From contig JAEZJR010000271.1 in NCBI GenBank assembly GCA_023415725.1, positions 1-54,520 on the forward strand: a stretch of 54,520 nt of DNA, written 5' to 3'. The translations under genes were made by a program, and so were the position numbers. Below the pieces are notes generated by a model that saw only the letters and a program-made list of their open reading frames with translations, did not search any database and was not told where the DNA came from. Of this stretch, positions 34,150 through 42,031 are shown in pieces. The stretch comes from Acidobacteriota bacterium (GTDB taxonomy: Bacteria > Acidobacteriota > Blastocatellia > Pyrinomonadales > Pyrinomonadaceae). Every line of letters starts with the position of its first letter. Position 1 is the first letter of the stretch.

Positions 34150-36170
34150 TCAACGTAGTTCGAAAACTGGGTAATAAGAGTTGGGCCGAAATTACTGATC
34201 GGTCGCGTCAGCATCTGTCTCGAAAGCTTGAATCGATCGGATTACGAGATGGTGCCCGCTCTCTTGAATCAGAAAAATTCTTGCGTGCTTTTTCTCGTGG
34301 GCAAATAACGAGTCCTGATGAATTGCTAGATCATTTTAGATCACGAACTGTACCGTTCTATTCATCCTTTGACTCTCTAGATCGAACGATCGCGATAACA
34401 AGACAAAGATTTCCGGAACACGTCGACCAAGTGCTCGGCCTCGCGGATCGTATCCTCAGAGGTAGCCACGACCTGCTCGGATACAGAGATCTTTATTTTA
34501 AGAAGGCGGTTCCCGATTGGCATTTCGATCCGATCTCCGGAAAAACCTCCCCTAGGATCCACTGGTCACGGATCGAAGAGATCAGCGCAGCCGAGACTGG
34601 CGACAAGAAGGTCATTTGGGAACTCAACCGACATCAATATTTTGCCACTCTAGGCCAAGCGTACTTGCTGACTGGCGATGAACGTTATGCCGAAACGTTT
34701 TCTCGTCACTTGAGCGATTGGTTCGACAATAATCCGCCCAAGATCGGAGTCAACTGGCTCTCCAGCCTTGAGCTCGCATTTCGTTCGATCTCGTGGATTT
34801 GGGCCTTTCATTTCTTCAAAGACTCCAGCCAAATGACAGGGGCCTTGCTTCTAAAGATGCTGATGTTCATGCGGTTGAACGGGCGGCATCTCGAAACCTA
34901 CCTTTCAACCTACTTCAGCCCGAACACGCATTTGACCGGCGAGGCCTTAGGTCTGTATTACCTTGGATCATTTCTTCCTGAATTGCCTGAAGCATCTCGA
35001 TGGAAAGAACTTGGTTATAAGATCCTGCTGGACACCTTCGACGTTCATGTGGGCGACGACGGGGTCTATTGTGAACAATCGAGCCATTACCACCGTTACA
35101 CGGCCGACTTTTATTCAAATCTTCTGATCCTACGTAGCCTTTGGTGTGAGGAAATTGAGCCGAAGCATCGACGAAAGCTTGAGTTGCTTTTTGACCACAT
35201 GCTGCATATAACCCAACCCAACGGAAAAACGCCGCTGTTCGGTGACGACGATGGGGGGCGATTGTTTTTTCTAGACTCTACTCCCATTGACGATTTCCGC
35301 CCTACCATGGCTCTGGGGGCCACGTTGTTTGAACGTGGCGATTTGAAGTACGTGGCCCCCGATCCGTCGCCAGAACTCTTGTGGCTACTGGGACAAGAGG
35401 GCCTGGAGAAATTCGATTCGATAATGCCGGCAGTGCCAACCGAGAATTCCCGCGCCTTTGCCAATGGGGGAATATTCGCAGCACGAAACTCCTGGGATTC
35501 AGAGGCAGATCATATTGTGATCGATTGCGGTCCACATGGGTTTTTGAACGGTGGACACGCCCACGCTGACGCGTTGAATGTGATCGTATCGTTCCGAGGG
35601 TTCCCCTTGTTCATCGATTCCGGTACGTTCAATTATACGTCCGATCTCGCCGCACGTGATCGGTTCCGTTCGACAGCCGCGCACAATTGCCTGACTGTAA
35701 ATGGAAAAGGCAGTTCCGAGCCCGCGGGGCCATTTTCTTGGCGGACGACTGCGAAAAGCAGCCTCGTCGAGTGGAGCGACGATGGAGACGTTGTGCGTTT
35801 CGCCGGAGCGTCCGATGGTTTCCGCGAGTTTGGGGTCGACTACGCTCGCGAAGTTGAGTTTTCAATTCTTGGCGGAATCGCAATACATGACCGGATTGCT
35901 AGTGTTGGTGAAAATTCGTTTGAACTGAACTTCATTCTCGCACCGAAACTTGAAGCGAAGGTCGATTCCGGTTCGGTTGTGGTCTTCGACGGAGACGAGC
36001 CATTTGCGAAAGTCGAGGCAAGTATCTCTGGCAGTCAAAGGTTTGAGTGGCTTATCGAAGATTGGTCGGTCTCTTTCCGATACGGTTCCGTCACACCGAC
36101 AAAACGGCTCCGCCTCATGATACGATCGTCAGGCAATTTTGTTATCACCAATAGTATCAATCATTTGTGA
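34146..36170 (+). CDS. Heparinase II/III-like protein (alginate-lyase-type fold)
   Basis: Two-domain protein of the heparinase II/III family. Residues 40-380 form the alpha/alpha-toroid with HLTGEALGLYYLG, EQSSHYHRYTADFY and LFGDDDGGRLFFLD. The C-terminal beta-sandwich begins near 425, with GHAHADALNVIVSFRG, LFIDSGTFNY and RSTAAHNCLTVNG holding the family's metal and catalytic residues. There is no signal peptide, so it appears cytosolic, as is common for members inside exopolysaccharide clusters. It may cleave or edit a uronic-acid polymer, consistent with the GDP-mannose dehydrogenase downstream. Start is a TTG at 34146 overlapping the previous stop; the first 30 residues look family-like, supporting it. 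Confidence 0.9.
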   Translation: MINVVRKLGNKSWAEITDRSRQHLSRKLESIGLRDGARSLESEKFLRAFSRGQITSPDELLDHFRSRTVPFYSSFDSLDRTIAITRQRFPEHVDQVLGLADRILRGSHDLLGYRDLYFKKAVPDWHFDPISGKTSPRIHWSRIEEISAAETGDKKVIWELNRHQYFATLGQAYLLTGDERYAETFSRHLSDWFDNNPPKIGVNWLSSLELAFRSISWIWAFHFFKDSSQMTGALLLKMLMFMRLNGRHLETYLSTYFSPNTHLTGEALGLYYLGSFLPELPEASRWKELGYKILLDTFDVHVGDDGVYCEQSSHYHRYTADFYSNLLILRSLWCEEIEPKHRRKLELLFDHMLHITQPNGKTPLFGDDDGGRLFFLDSTPIDDFRPTMALGATLFERGDLKYVAPDPSPELLWLLGQEGLEKFDSIMPAVPTENSRAFANGGIFAARNSWDSEADHIVIDCGPHGFLNGGHAHADALNVIVSFRGFPLFIDSGTFNYTSDLAARDRFRSTAAHNCLTVNGKGSSEPAGPFSWRTTAKSSLVEWSDDGDVVRFAGASDGFREFGVDYAREVEFSILGGIAIHDRIASVGENSFELNFILAPKLEAKVDSGSVVVFDGDEPFAKVEASISGSQRFEWLIEDWSVSFRYGSVTPTKRLRLMIRSSGNFVITNSINHL

Positions 36171-36294
36171 TTAATGTTTGCCAGCCTACAATTGTCGACT
36201 CAACAGCCGTGAAATAATTCAATACAGTTACCCTATCGGCCCCCAACGGATTCGCAGACCTCGGTATTCATCTTTCAATGATCTACCGCAGTCC

Positions 36295-36308
36295 GGCACC
36301 TTCTGGGC
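36295..36308 (+). promoter_or_regulatory. Possible sigma54-type -24/-12 element before the amidotransferase gene
   Basis: GGCAC at 36295-36299 and GC at 36307-36308 are spaced GG-N10-GC as in sigma54 promoters. The -12 side is GGGC rather than TTGC. It lies in the 168-base gap upstream of the amidotransferase start, the largest gap in this half of the cluster. Pattern match only. Confidence 0.2.
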
Positions 36309-36338
36309 GCCGGCTAGGCATTCTTATACCAGAAATCG

Positions 36339-38270
36339 ATGTGCGGCATAAACGGCATTTTATATTCGGATAGGTCGCGTGTGGTCGACCGAGCGGAATT
36401 GATCAGGATGCGCGATACCTTAAACCATCGCGGTCCTGACGAAGCTGGCATTTATATTAACGGAAACATAGGCTTGGGGCATCGTCGGTTGTCTATTGTC
36501 GATCTAAGGAACGGCCAGCAGCCGATGTACAGCGACGATGGGTCGCGGGTTATCGTCTACAACGGTGAGATCTACGATCACCTTCTGTCCCGATCGGACT
36601 TGGTCGAGCGGGGGCGCAACTTCAAGACCACCTGCGATACAGAGACCATACTGAGGCTTTACGAAGAATACGGACCAGATTGCGTGCATAAACTTCGCGG
36701 GATGTTCGCGTTCGCTGTCTGGAATGCAAACAAAAACGAACTCTTCATCGCTCGCGACCGGTTAGGTGTTAAGCCGCTTTATTACCTGCACGACGCAAAC
36801 GGGAATCTTTTCTTCTCTTCAGAGATAAAGGCTATTCTGGCGACAACGGCCGTCAAGCCGGAATTGAACTACGCCGCTCTCAGTGATTACCTCGCTAATC
36901 ATGGAACCTGTGACGACAGCACTCTATTCCTTAGCATAAAACGGCTTCCGCCCGGGCACGCTCTCCGATGGAAAGCGGGCCGTCTGGAGATCGAGCGCTA
37001 TTGGGACCTCCAGTTTGAACCCAAGGTGAACGGCCACGCCCGTTCATCAAATGATTGGGTTAGCGAGTGGTATGAATTGTTTCGGGAATCCGTTGAAATG
37101 CGGCTAATGGCCGATGTTCCCCTTGGAATGTTTCTGTCCGGCGGCATCGATTCCAGCGCGATCGCAGCGGTGATGTCGCAGTTGGTAAAGGAGCCGATCA
37201 AGACATTTTCCGTTGCTTTCACGGAAAGGGAGGCGAACGAACTCGCGTACGCCAGGATGGTCGCACACCGATTCAAAACCGACCATCACGAGATCACAGT
37301 TACACCTGAGGAGTTCTTTAGAGCCTTGCCGGAACTCGTTTGGCACGAGGACGAACCACTTGCCCATCCGTCGAGCGTTGCGTTGAACTTCGTATCCAGG
37401 CTCGCCGCCGAACACGTGAAAGTGGTGCTGACCGGCGAGGGAAGTGACGAGAGCCTCGCGGGTTATGGAAGGTACGCGAAGACCCTCTTAAATCTAAGGC
37501 TAGGTACGGCCTACCAGAAGATCGCCCCGGCCTTCGCTCGGGGCGCAGTCGCCGGTGGAATTAGAAATCTTTCATCTAGTTCACGATTTGCTCAGAGATT
37601 GAATCGAAGTTTTCTGTCGGTTGAGCCCGATATCGAGAGCATCTACTTCGACAATTTCGCCGTCTTCCCAAGGTCAATGCAGGAGTCGATGTTCACATCG
37701 GCTGCAGCGGGGCGGATCGTCAACTCTGCTGATCCGTATCTCACAATGAGAGCGTACTTTGAATCGGGTAACGCAGAAACTCTGCTCGACAGGATGTTGT
37801 ACGCGGACACCAAGACTTACCTTCATGAGCTGTTGATGAAACAGGACCAGATGTCCATGGCAGCATCGATCGAAAGTCGCGTTCCTTTCCTGGATCATAA
37901 ACTGGTCGAGTTTTCTGCGCGAATGCCAATAGAAATGAAGCTTCGTGGTCGTATTACCAAATTCGTCCTACGCAAGGCGATGGAGGGCGTTCTTCCTGAT
38001 CCGATCTTGAGCCGTAGCAAGATGGGGTTTCCCGTTCCGATCGGGAAGTGGTTCCGAGGAGAATACAGGCATTTGATCAATGAACTAGTTCTCTCCGAAC
38101 GAGCACTCGATCGCGGTATCTTTGAACCGGACTTTCTACATCGCCTGGTCGGTGAACACATGACCGGTATAAATCACGATGAGAGACTATGGTCGCTGCT
38201 CAATCTCGAACTCTGGCAGCGCAAATTCATCGACGGGGAAGACGTTCAGCTTGGTCCGTTAAATAACTGA
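36339..38270 (+). CDS. asnB: Asparagine-synthase-like amidotransferase of exosortase cluster
   Basis: Glutamine-dependent amidotransferase. The N-terminal glutaminase domain starts MCGINGILY, with Cys2 as nucleophile, and contains LNHRGPDEAG and GHRRLSIVD. The synthetase domain has the pyrophosphate loop FLSGGIDSSAIAAV and the LTGEGSDESLAGYGRY segment. Members of this family occur regularly with PEP-CTERM exosortases and are thought to amidate carboxyl groups of sugar precursors or polymer rather than aspartate. Since an AlgD-type enzyme lies two genes downstream, a uronamide product is conceivable. It is preceded by a 168-base gap and its stop overlaps the next gene by one base (TGATG). Symbol by family only. 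Confidence 0.9.
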   Translation: MCGINGILYSDRSRVVDRAELIRMRDTLNHRGPDEAGIYINGNIGLGHRRLSIVDLRNGQQPMYSDDGSRVIVYNGEIYDHLLSRSDLVERGRNFKTTCDTETILRLYEEYGPDCVHKLRGMFAFAVWNANKNELFIARDRLGVKPLYYLHDANGNLFFSSEIKAILATTAVKPELNYAALSDYLANHGTCDDSTLFLSIKRLPPGHALRWKAGRLEIERYWDLQFEPKVNGHARSSNDWVSEWYELFRESVEMRLMADVPLGMFLSGGIDSSAIAAVMSQLVKEPIKTFSVAFTEREANELAYARMVAHRFKTDHHEITVTPEEFFRALPELVWHEDEPLAHPSSVALNFVSRLAAEHVKVVLTGEGSDESLAGYGRYAKTLLNLRLGTAYQKIAPAFARGAVAGGIRNLSSSSRFAQRLNRSFLSVEPDIESIYFDNFAVFPRSMQESMFTSAAAGRIVNSADPYLTMRAYFESGNAETLLDRMLYADTKTYLHELLMKQDQMSMAASIESRVPFLDHKLVEFSARMPIEMKLRGRITKFVLRKAMEGVLPDPILSRSKMGFPVPIGKWFRGEYRHLINELVLSERALDRGIFEPDFLHRLVGEHMTGINHDERLWSLLNLELWQRKFIDGEDVQLGPLNN

Positions 38271-39529
38271 TGAGAATCCTGTGGCTCAAAACCGAACTAT
38301 TGCATCCCGTGGACAAGGGCGGAAAGATCCGAACTTATCAGATGCTCAAGGAACTTAAGAGGGACCATCAGATCACGTATCTAACGCTGGACGATGGTTC
38401 CGCAGATTCCGACGCGATCGAAATGGCGTCCGAATATTGCGACCAAGTCGTTACGATCCCACACAGGGTGGCCGAGAAATTCTCGAGCAAATTCTACTTA
38501 GAGCTTGCTTCAAATGCGGCTTCCCGGCTCCCGTATGCTCTTCAGAAATACGTATCACCCGAGATGCGAAGATCGATCGAAGAATCGGTCGCTCGCGACG
38601 AGTATGATGTGCTCGTCTGCGATTTTCTCGCCCCAGCCGTAAACGTGCCTGAGGATCTTTCAATCCCGACCGTCCTTTTCCAGCACAATGTCGAGGCTAT
38701 GATCTGGCGACGACACTATGAAGTGAGCAGTAATCCTCTCAAACGCGCGTTCCTGAGGTCGCAATGGAAGCGAATGGCCGATTACGAACGAGAGGCTTGC
38801 ATGCGATTCGATCGGGTCGTTGCGGTGTCGAGGGAAGATGCCGAGACAATGGCTCGGGAGTATCGCATCGATAATGTAGCCGATGTTCCCACCGGTGTTG
38901 ATACAGCATACTTCACCCCTGACGGTTACCCTGAGAAAACCGGAAAGAAGGTAGTTTTCACCGGTTCGATGGACTGGCTGCCCAATGAGGATGCGATCAA
39001 CTGGTTTACTAAAGAGGTTTGGCCGATCGTTCGAGAGCAGGTAGAAGGCGCATCCCTGGTGGTGGTGGGACGTAATCCGTTCCCAACACTGCTGGAGCTA
39101 GCGGAACGAGACAAAAGCCTCACCGTTACCGGCCGCGTGCCCGACGTGAGGCCGTATATGGCGGACGCTCGGGTCTTTATCGTACCGATCAGGATCGGTG
39201 GCGGGACGCGGCTGAAGATCTATGAAGCGATGGCGATGAGGCTACCCGTGGTTTCGACCGTGATCGGCGCAGAGGGCCTCCCGCTTCGCGAAGGCGAGGA
39301 GATAATATTACGGGACGCTCCTGGCGAATTCGCAGATTCGGTCATACAGTTGCTCCGAAACCCGGAGCTTGCCGCTTCGATCGGAAATTGTGCGGCAGAA
39401 ACCGTGCGTGAGCGCTTCGGTTGGGAGTCGGCCACTGCCGAGTTCGTTAGACAATGCCATATGGCTATCGAAGGGGTGCGGGATGGCGTAATGACAAGAC
39501 CTGAGTCCGCACTCGCTGTCGGTGCATAA
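38270..39529 (+). CDS. Exosortase-cluster GT4 sugar transferase
   Basis: GT-B glycosyltransferase of the type often seen beside exosortase genes. The start ILWLKTELLHPVDKGGKIRTYQML is distinctive for this subgroup. The middle contains VLFQHNVEAMIWRRHYEV. The donor domain shows VVFTGSMDWLPNEDAI, VPIRIGGGTRLKIYEAMAMRLPVVST and IGAEGL. Length 419. The ATG is coupled to the amidotransferase stop. Acceptor sugar unknown. A 71-base gap follows before the dehydrogenase gene. Confidence 0.91.
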   Translation: MRILWLKTELLHPVDKGGKIRTYQMLKELKRDHQITYLTLDDGSADSDAIEMASEYCDQVVTIPHRVAEKFSSKFYLELASNAASRLPYALQKYVSPEMRRSIEESVARDEYDVLVCDFLAPAVNVPEDLSIPTVLFQHNVEAMIWRRHYEVSSNPLKRAFLRSQWKRMADYEREACMRFDRVVAVSREDAETMAREYRIDNVADVPTGVDTAYFTPDGYPEKTGKKVVFTGSMDWLPNEDAINWFTKEVWPIVREQVEGASLVVVGRNPFPTLLELAERDKSLTVTGRVPDVRPYMADARVFIVPIRIGGGTRLKIYEAMAMRLPVVSTVIGAEGLPLREGEEIILRDAPGEFADSVIQLLRNPELAASIGNCAAETVRERFGWESATAEFVRQCHMAIEGVRDGVMTRPESALAVGA

Positions 39530-39600
39530 GGCTTTACAAGCTCTGGTTTCAGTATTCCATCAAATAATTTAGTCTTTACGGTTATTTAGAGAGTCGAATT

Positions 39601-40914
39601 GTGAAAATAAGCATATTTGGACTTGGCTATGTTGGAGCGGTTTCGGCCGCTTGTTTTGCGAACGAGGGGCATGAGGTAGTCGGTGTTGACGTCAACGCTA
39701 CGAAGGTGGACATCATCAACTCGGGGCGATCACCCATCATCGAAGAGGGAATCAACGAGATGATCGAAAGCGTCGTGCGCGAGGGGCGATTGAGAGCGAC
39801 CGTCGACGTGAACGATGCTATCGAGAATACCGACGTTTCACTCGTCTGCGTAGGTACGCCGTCGAACGATAACGGTTCATTAAAGCTGGATTACATCAAA
39901 CGTTCCAGCCAACAGATCGGGGAAGCTCTGGTCAATAAGGAGTCCAGGCATACGGTCGTGATGCGAAGCACAATGCTTCCGGGCACTATCCACGGTACGG
40001 TGAAACCGGCACTCGAATCCGCATCAGGTAAAAGGGACGGCGAAGGCTTCGACGTTTGCATCAATCCCGAATTCCTTCGTGAAGGTTCGTCGATCAAGGA
40101 CTTTTACGCACCGCCGTTCACCCTGATCGGCACCGGTTCAAAACACGCTGAGAACACGCTGCGTGAACTTTACAGTTCGATAAACGCCCCGGTGTTCGTC
40201 ACAGACGTTAAGGCGGCGGAGATGGTCAAATACGCCTGCAATTGCTTCCATGGCCTTAAGGTCTCGTTCGCGAACGAGATCGGAAACATCTGCAAGGAGA
40301 TGGGCATAGACAGCCATCAGGTAATGGAGGTGTTCTGCGAGGATAAGAAGCTCAACCTGTCGCCTTACTATTTAAAGCCCGGCTTCGCGTTCGGTGGGTC
40401 CTGCTTGCCCAAGGATCTGCGCGCCCTTCAGTACAAAGCAAAGGAACTGGACCTAAAGGTGCCGGTCCTCGACGCAGTCTCCGAAAGCAATCTAATTCAA
40501 ATCGAACGCGCGATCCAAATGATCGTGCGTACCGGAAAGAAGAAGGTCGGTGTCCTTGGGTTTGCGTTCAAGGCAGGGACCGACGATCTGCGTGAGTCAC
40601 CGATCGTGGCCGTTATTGAACGGCTCATCGGAAAAGGCTACGGTGTGAAATTATACGACCGCGAAGTTTCCCTCGCCAAACTCGTCGGGGCGAACAAGGA
40701 ATTCATCGAACGCGAGATCCCGCACATTGCGGCTCTGATGGCACCAGACGTCGACACGGTCCTGGCCGATTCGGAGGTCGTCGTTATAGGTAACCCGGCG
40801 CCCGAATTCGAATGCATAAACGACCGCGTTAAAGACGGGAAAAAGGTGATCGATCTGGTTCGGATCTTTGGTGACCGACGTTCAGATGACCACTACGACG
40901 GTATCTGCTGGTGA
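39601..40914 (+). CDS. algD: GDP-mannose 6-dehydrogenase (AlgD-like)
   Basis: NAD-dependent dehydrogenase that converts an NDP-sugar to its uronic acid. The Rossmann motif is GLGYVGAVSAACFANEGHEVVGVD. The catalytic Cys268 sits in FGGSCLPKDLRAL, the same number as Cys268 of the Pseudomonas alginate enzyme. INPEFLREGSSIKDF and NCFHGLKVSFANEIGN with EVFCEDKKLNLSPYYLKPG resemble GDP-mannose dehydrogenases more than UDP-glucose ones. The product would be GDP-mannuronate, the alginate precursor. Start is GTG at 39601 with AGAGAG about eight bases before it. It overlaps the deacetylase gene by four bases. GDP specificity is inferred from motif resemblance. Confidence 0.9.
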   Translation: MKISIFGLGYVGAVSAACFANEGHEVVGVDVNATKVDIINSGRSPIIEEGINEMIESVVREGRLRATVDVNDAIENTDVSLVCVGTPSNDNGSLKLDYIKRSSQQIGEALVNKESRHTVVMRSTMLPGTIHGTVKPALESASGKRDGEGFDVCINPEFLREGSSIKDFYAPPFTLIGTGSKHAENTLRELYSSINAPVFVTDVKAAEMVKYACNCFHGLKVSFANEIGNICKEMGIDSHQVMEVFCEDKKLNLSPYYLKPGFAFGGSCLPKDLRALQYKAKELDLKVPVLDAVSESNLIQIERAIQMIVRTGKKKVGVLGFAFKAGTDDLRESPIVAVIERLIGKGYGVKLYDREVSLAKLVGANKEFIEREIPHIAALMAPDVDTVLADSEVVVIGNPAPEFECINDRVKDGKKVIDLVRIFGDRRSDDHYDGICW

Positions 40915-41966
40915 TCAAGTTTTCGGATATGTTGAAGACCGCAAAACAGAATCTGCTGACCGTGGCCAAGCGCAGCGGTGCCTTCAATTTATTGATGCGG
41001 AGCGGTTTCCGCAATGATCGTTTGCTCGTGCTTGCTTATCACGGCGTCTCTATCGATGATGAGCACGAGTGGAATCCCTCACTCTTCGTTTCCGAAGCCT
41101 TTTTACGGCGGAGGTTCGAACTACTTCGGGAAAACGGGTGCACCGTCCTGCCGCTGGGTGAGGCCCTTGACCGCCTTTACTCGAACTCGTTGCCGAAGAG
41201 AGCGGTTGCGATAACTTTCGATGACGGCGGCTACAATTTTTATGAAAAGGCTTTCCCGTTGATCGAGGAGTTTAAACTCCCGGTTACCGTCTACCTCACG
41301 ACCTTCTATTCTTTGTACAACAAGCCGGTATTCCCAGTCGCCGCGAACTACTTGCTTTGGAAAGGGCGTTCGCGATCGATCGACTTTCACTCGCTCATCG
41401 GCATGAATATAAGCTTTTCACTAAAAGATGAGGATCAGAGAATCAAGGCTCATAAAAACATCGTGCAATACGCAGATGTCAATCTCTTGTCCGCTGAGGC
41501 GAAGAACGACCTGCTCGCTGGGATAGCGGAACAACTCTCGATCGATTTCACAGAGTTCGTTCGGGATCGTACGATGTCGCTGATGAATCAGAAAGAGGTA
41601 GCAGAAATATCTGCTTCGAGCATAGACGTTCAATTACACACCCATCGGCATCGCGTACCGTACGAGCGGGATCTCTTTCTGCGTGAGATCAGTGAGAACT
41701 CCGCGATCATCGAAGCGGTCACCGGCAAGCGACCGAACCACCTGTGTTACCCAAGCGGGGAGTATTCCCGAAAGCTGTTTCCATGGCTCAAAGAGGCAGG
41801 AATTACCTCAGCGACGACATGCGAGACTGCCCTTACAACTTCTACCACCGACCCGTTCCTCATTCCAAGGCTCGTCGATACGATGCATCTGTCCGAGGTT
41901 GAATTCGAAGGGTGGTTAGCCGGCGTTTCTAACTTCCTTCCCCAAAGAAGTCGATGGGCTAATTAA
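40911..41966 (+). CDS. Polysaccharide deacetylase (NodB-like)
   Basis: Carbohydrate esterase family 4-type protein of 351 residues. LVLAYHGVS precedes motif 1, AITFDDGGYNFY (catalytic and metal Asp). Motif 2 is the histidine run LHTHRH (metal His pair), and LCYPSGEY is motif 3. There is no signal peptide, so it may act on a lipid-linked precursor or a cytosolic substrate, as reported for exosortase-cluster members. It could remove acetyl groups from amino sugars of the repeat unit. GTG 40911 overlaps the previous stop; ATG 40929 is an alternative. This is the last gene of the cluster; a hairpin follows its stop. Confidence 0.9.
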   Translation: MIKFSDMLKTAKQNLLTVAKRSGAFNLLMRSGFRNDRLLVLAYHGVSIDDEHEWNPSLFVSEAFLRRRFELLRENGCTVLPLGEALDRLYSNSLPKRAVAITFDDGGYNFYEKAFPLIEEFKLPVTVYLTTFYSLYNKPVFPVAANYLLWKGRSRSIDFHSLIGMNISFSLKDEDQRIKAHKNIVQYADVNLLSAEAKNDLLAGIAEQLSIDFTEFVRDRTMSLMNQKEVAEISASSIDVQLHTHRHRVPYERDLFLREISENSAIIEAVTGKRPNHLCYPSGEYSRKLFPWLKEAGITSATTCETALTTSTTDPFLIPRLVDTMHLSEVEFEGWLAGVSNFLPQRSRWAN

Positions 41967-41992
41967 AGAAGGAGGCCTATTGGCCTCCTTCT
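41967..41992. terminator. Hairpin at the end of the exopolysaccharide cluster
   Basis: AGAAGGAGGCC (41967-41977) pairs with GGCCTCCTTCT (41982-41992) with a four-base loop, giving an 11-bp stem. There is no T run on the plus side. It lies directly after the deacetylase stop and 40 bases before the convergent gene's end. Confidence 0.7.
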
Positions 41993-42031
41993 GCCCGATC
42001 GGTGTTAGGTTCTATCGGTTGAATTGGTTTC

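Noticed and set aside
36339..38270. Ordinary asparagine biosynthesis
   Set aside because: The gene is inside the exosortase polysaccharide cluster, where this subfamily typically acts on sugar precursors; true AsnB activity is still possible.
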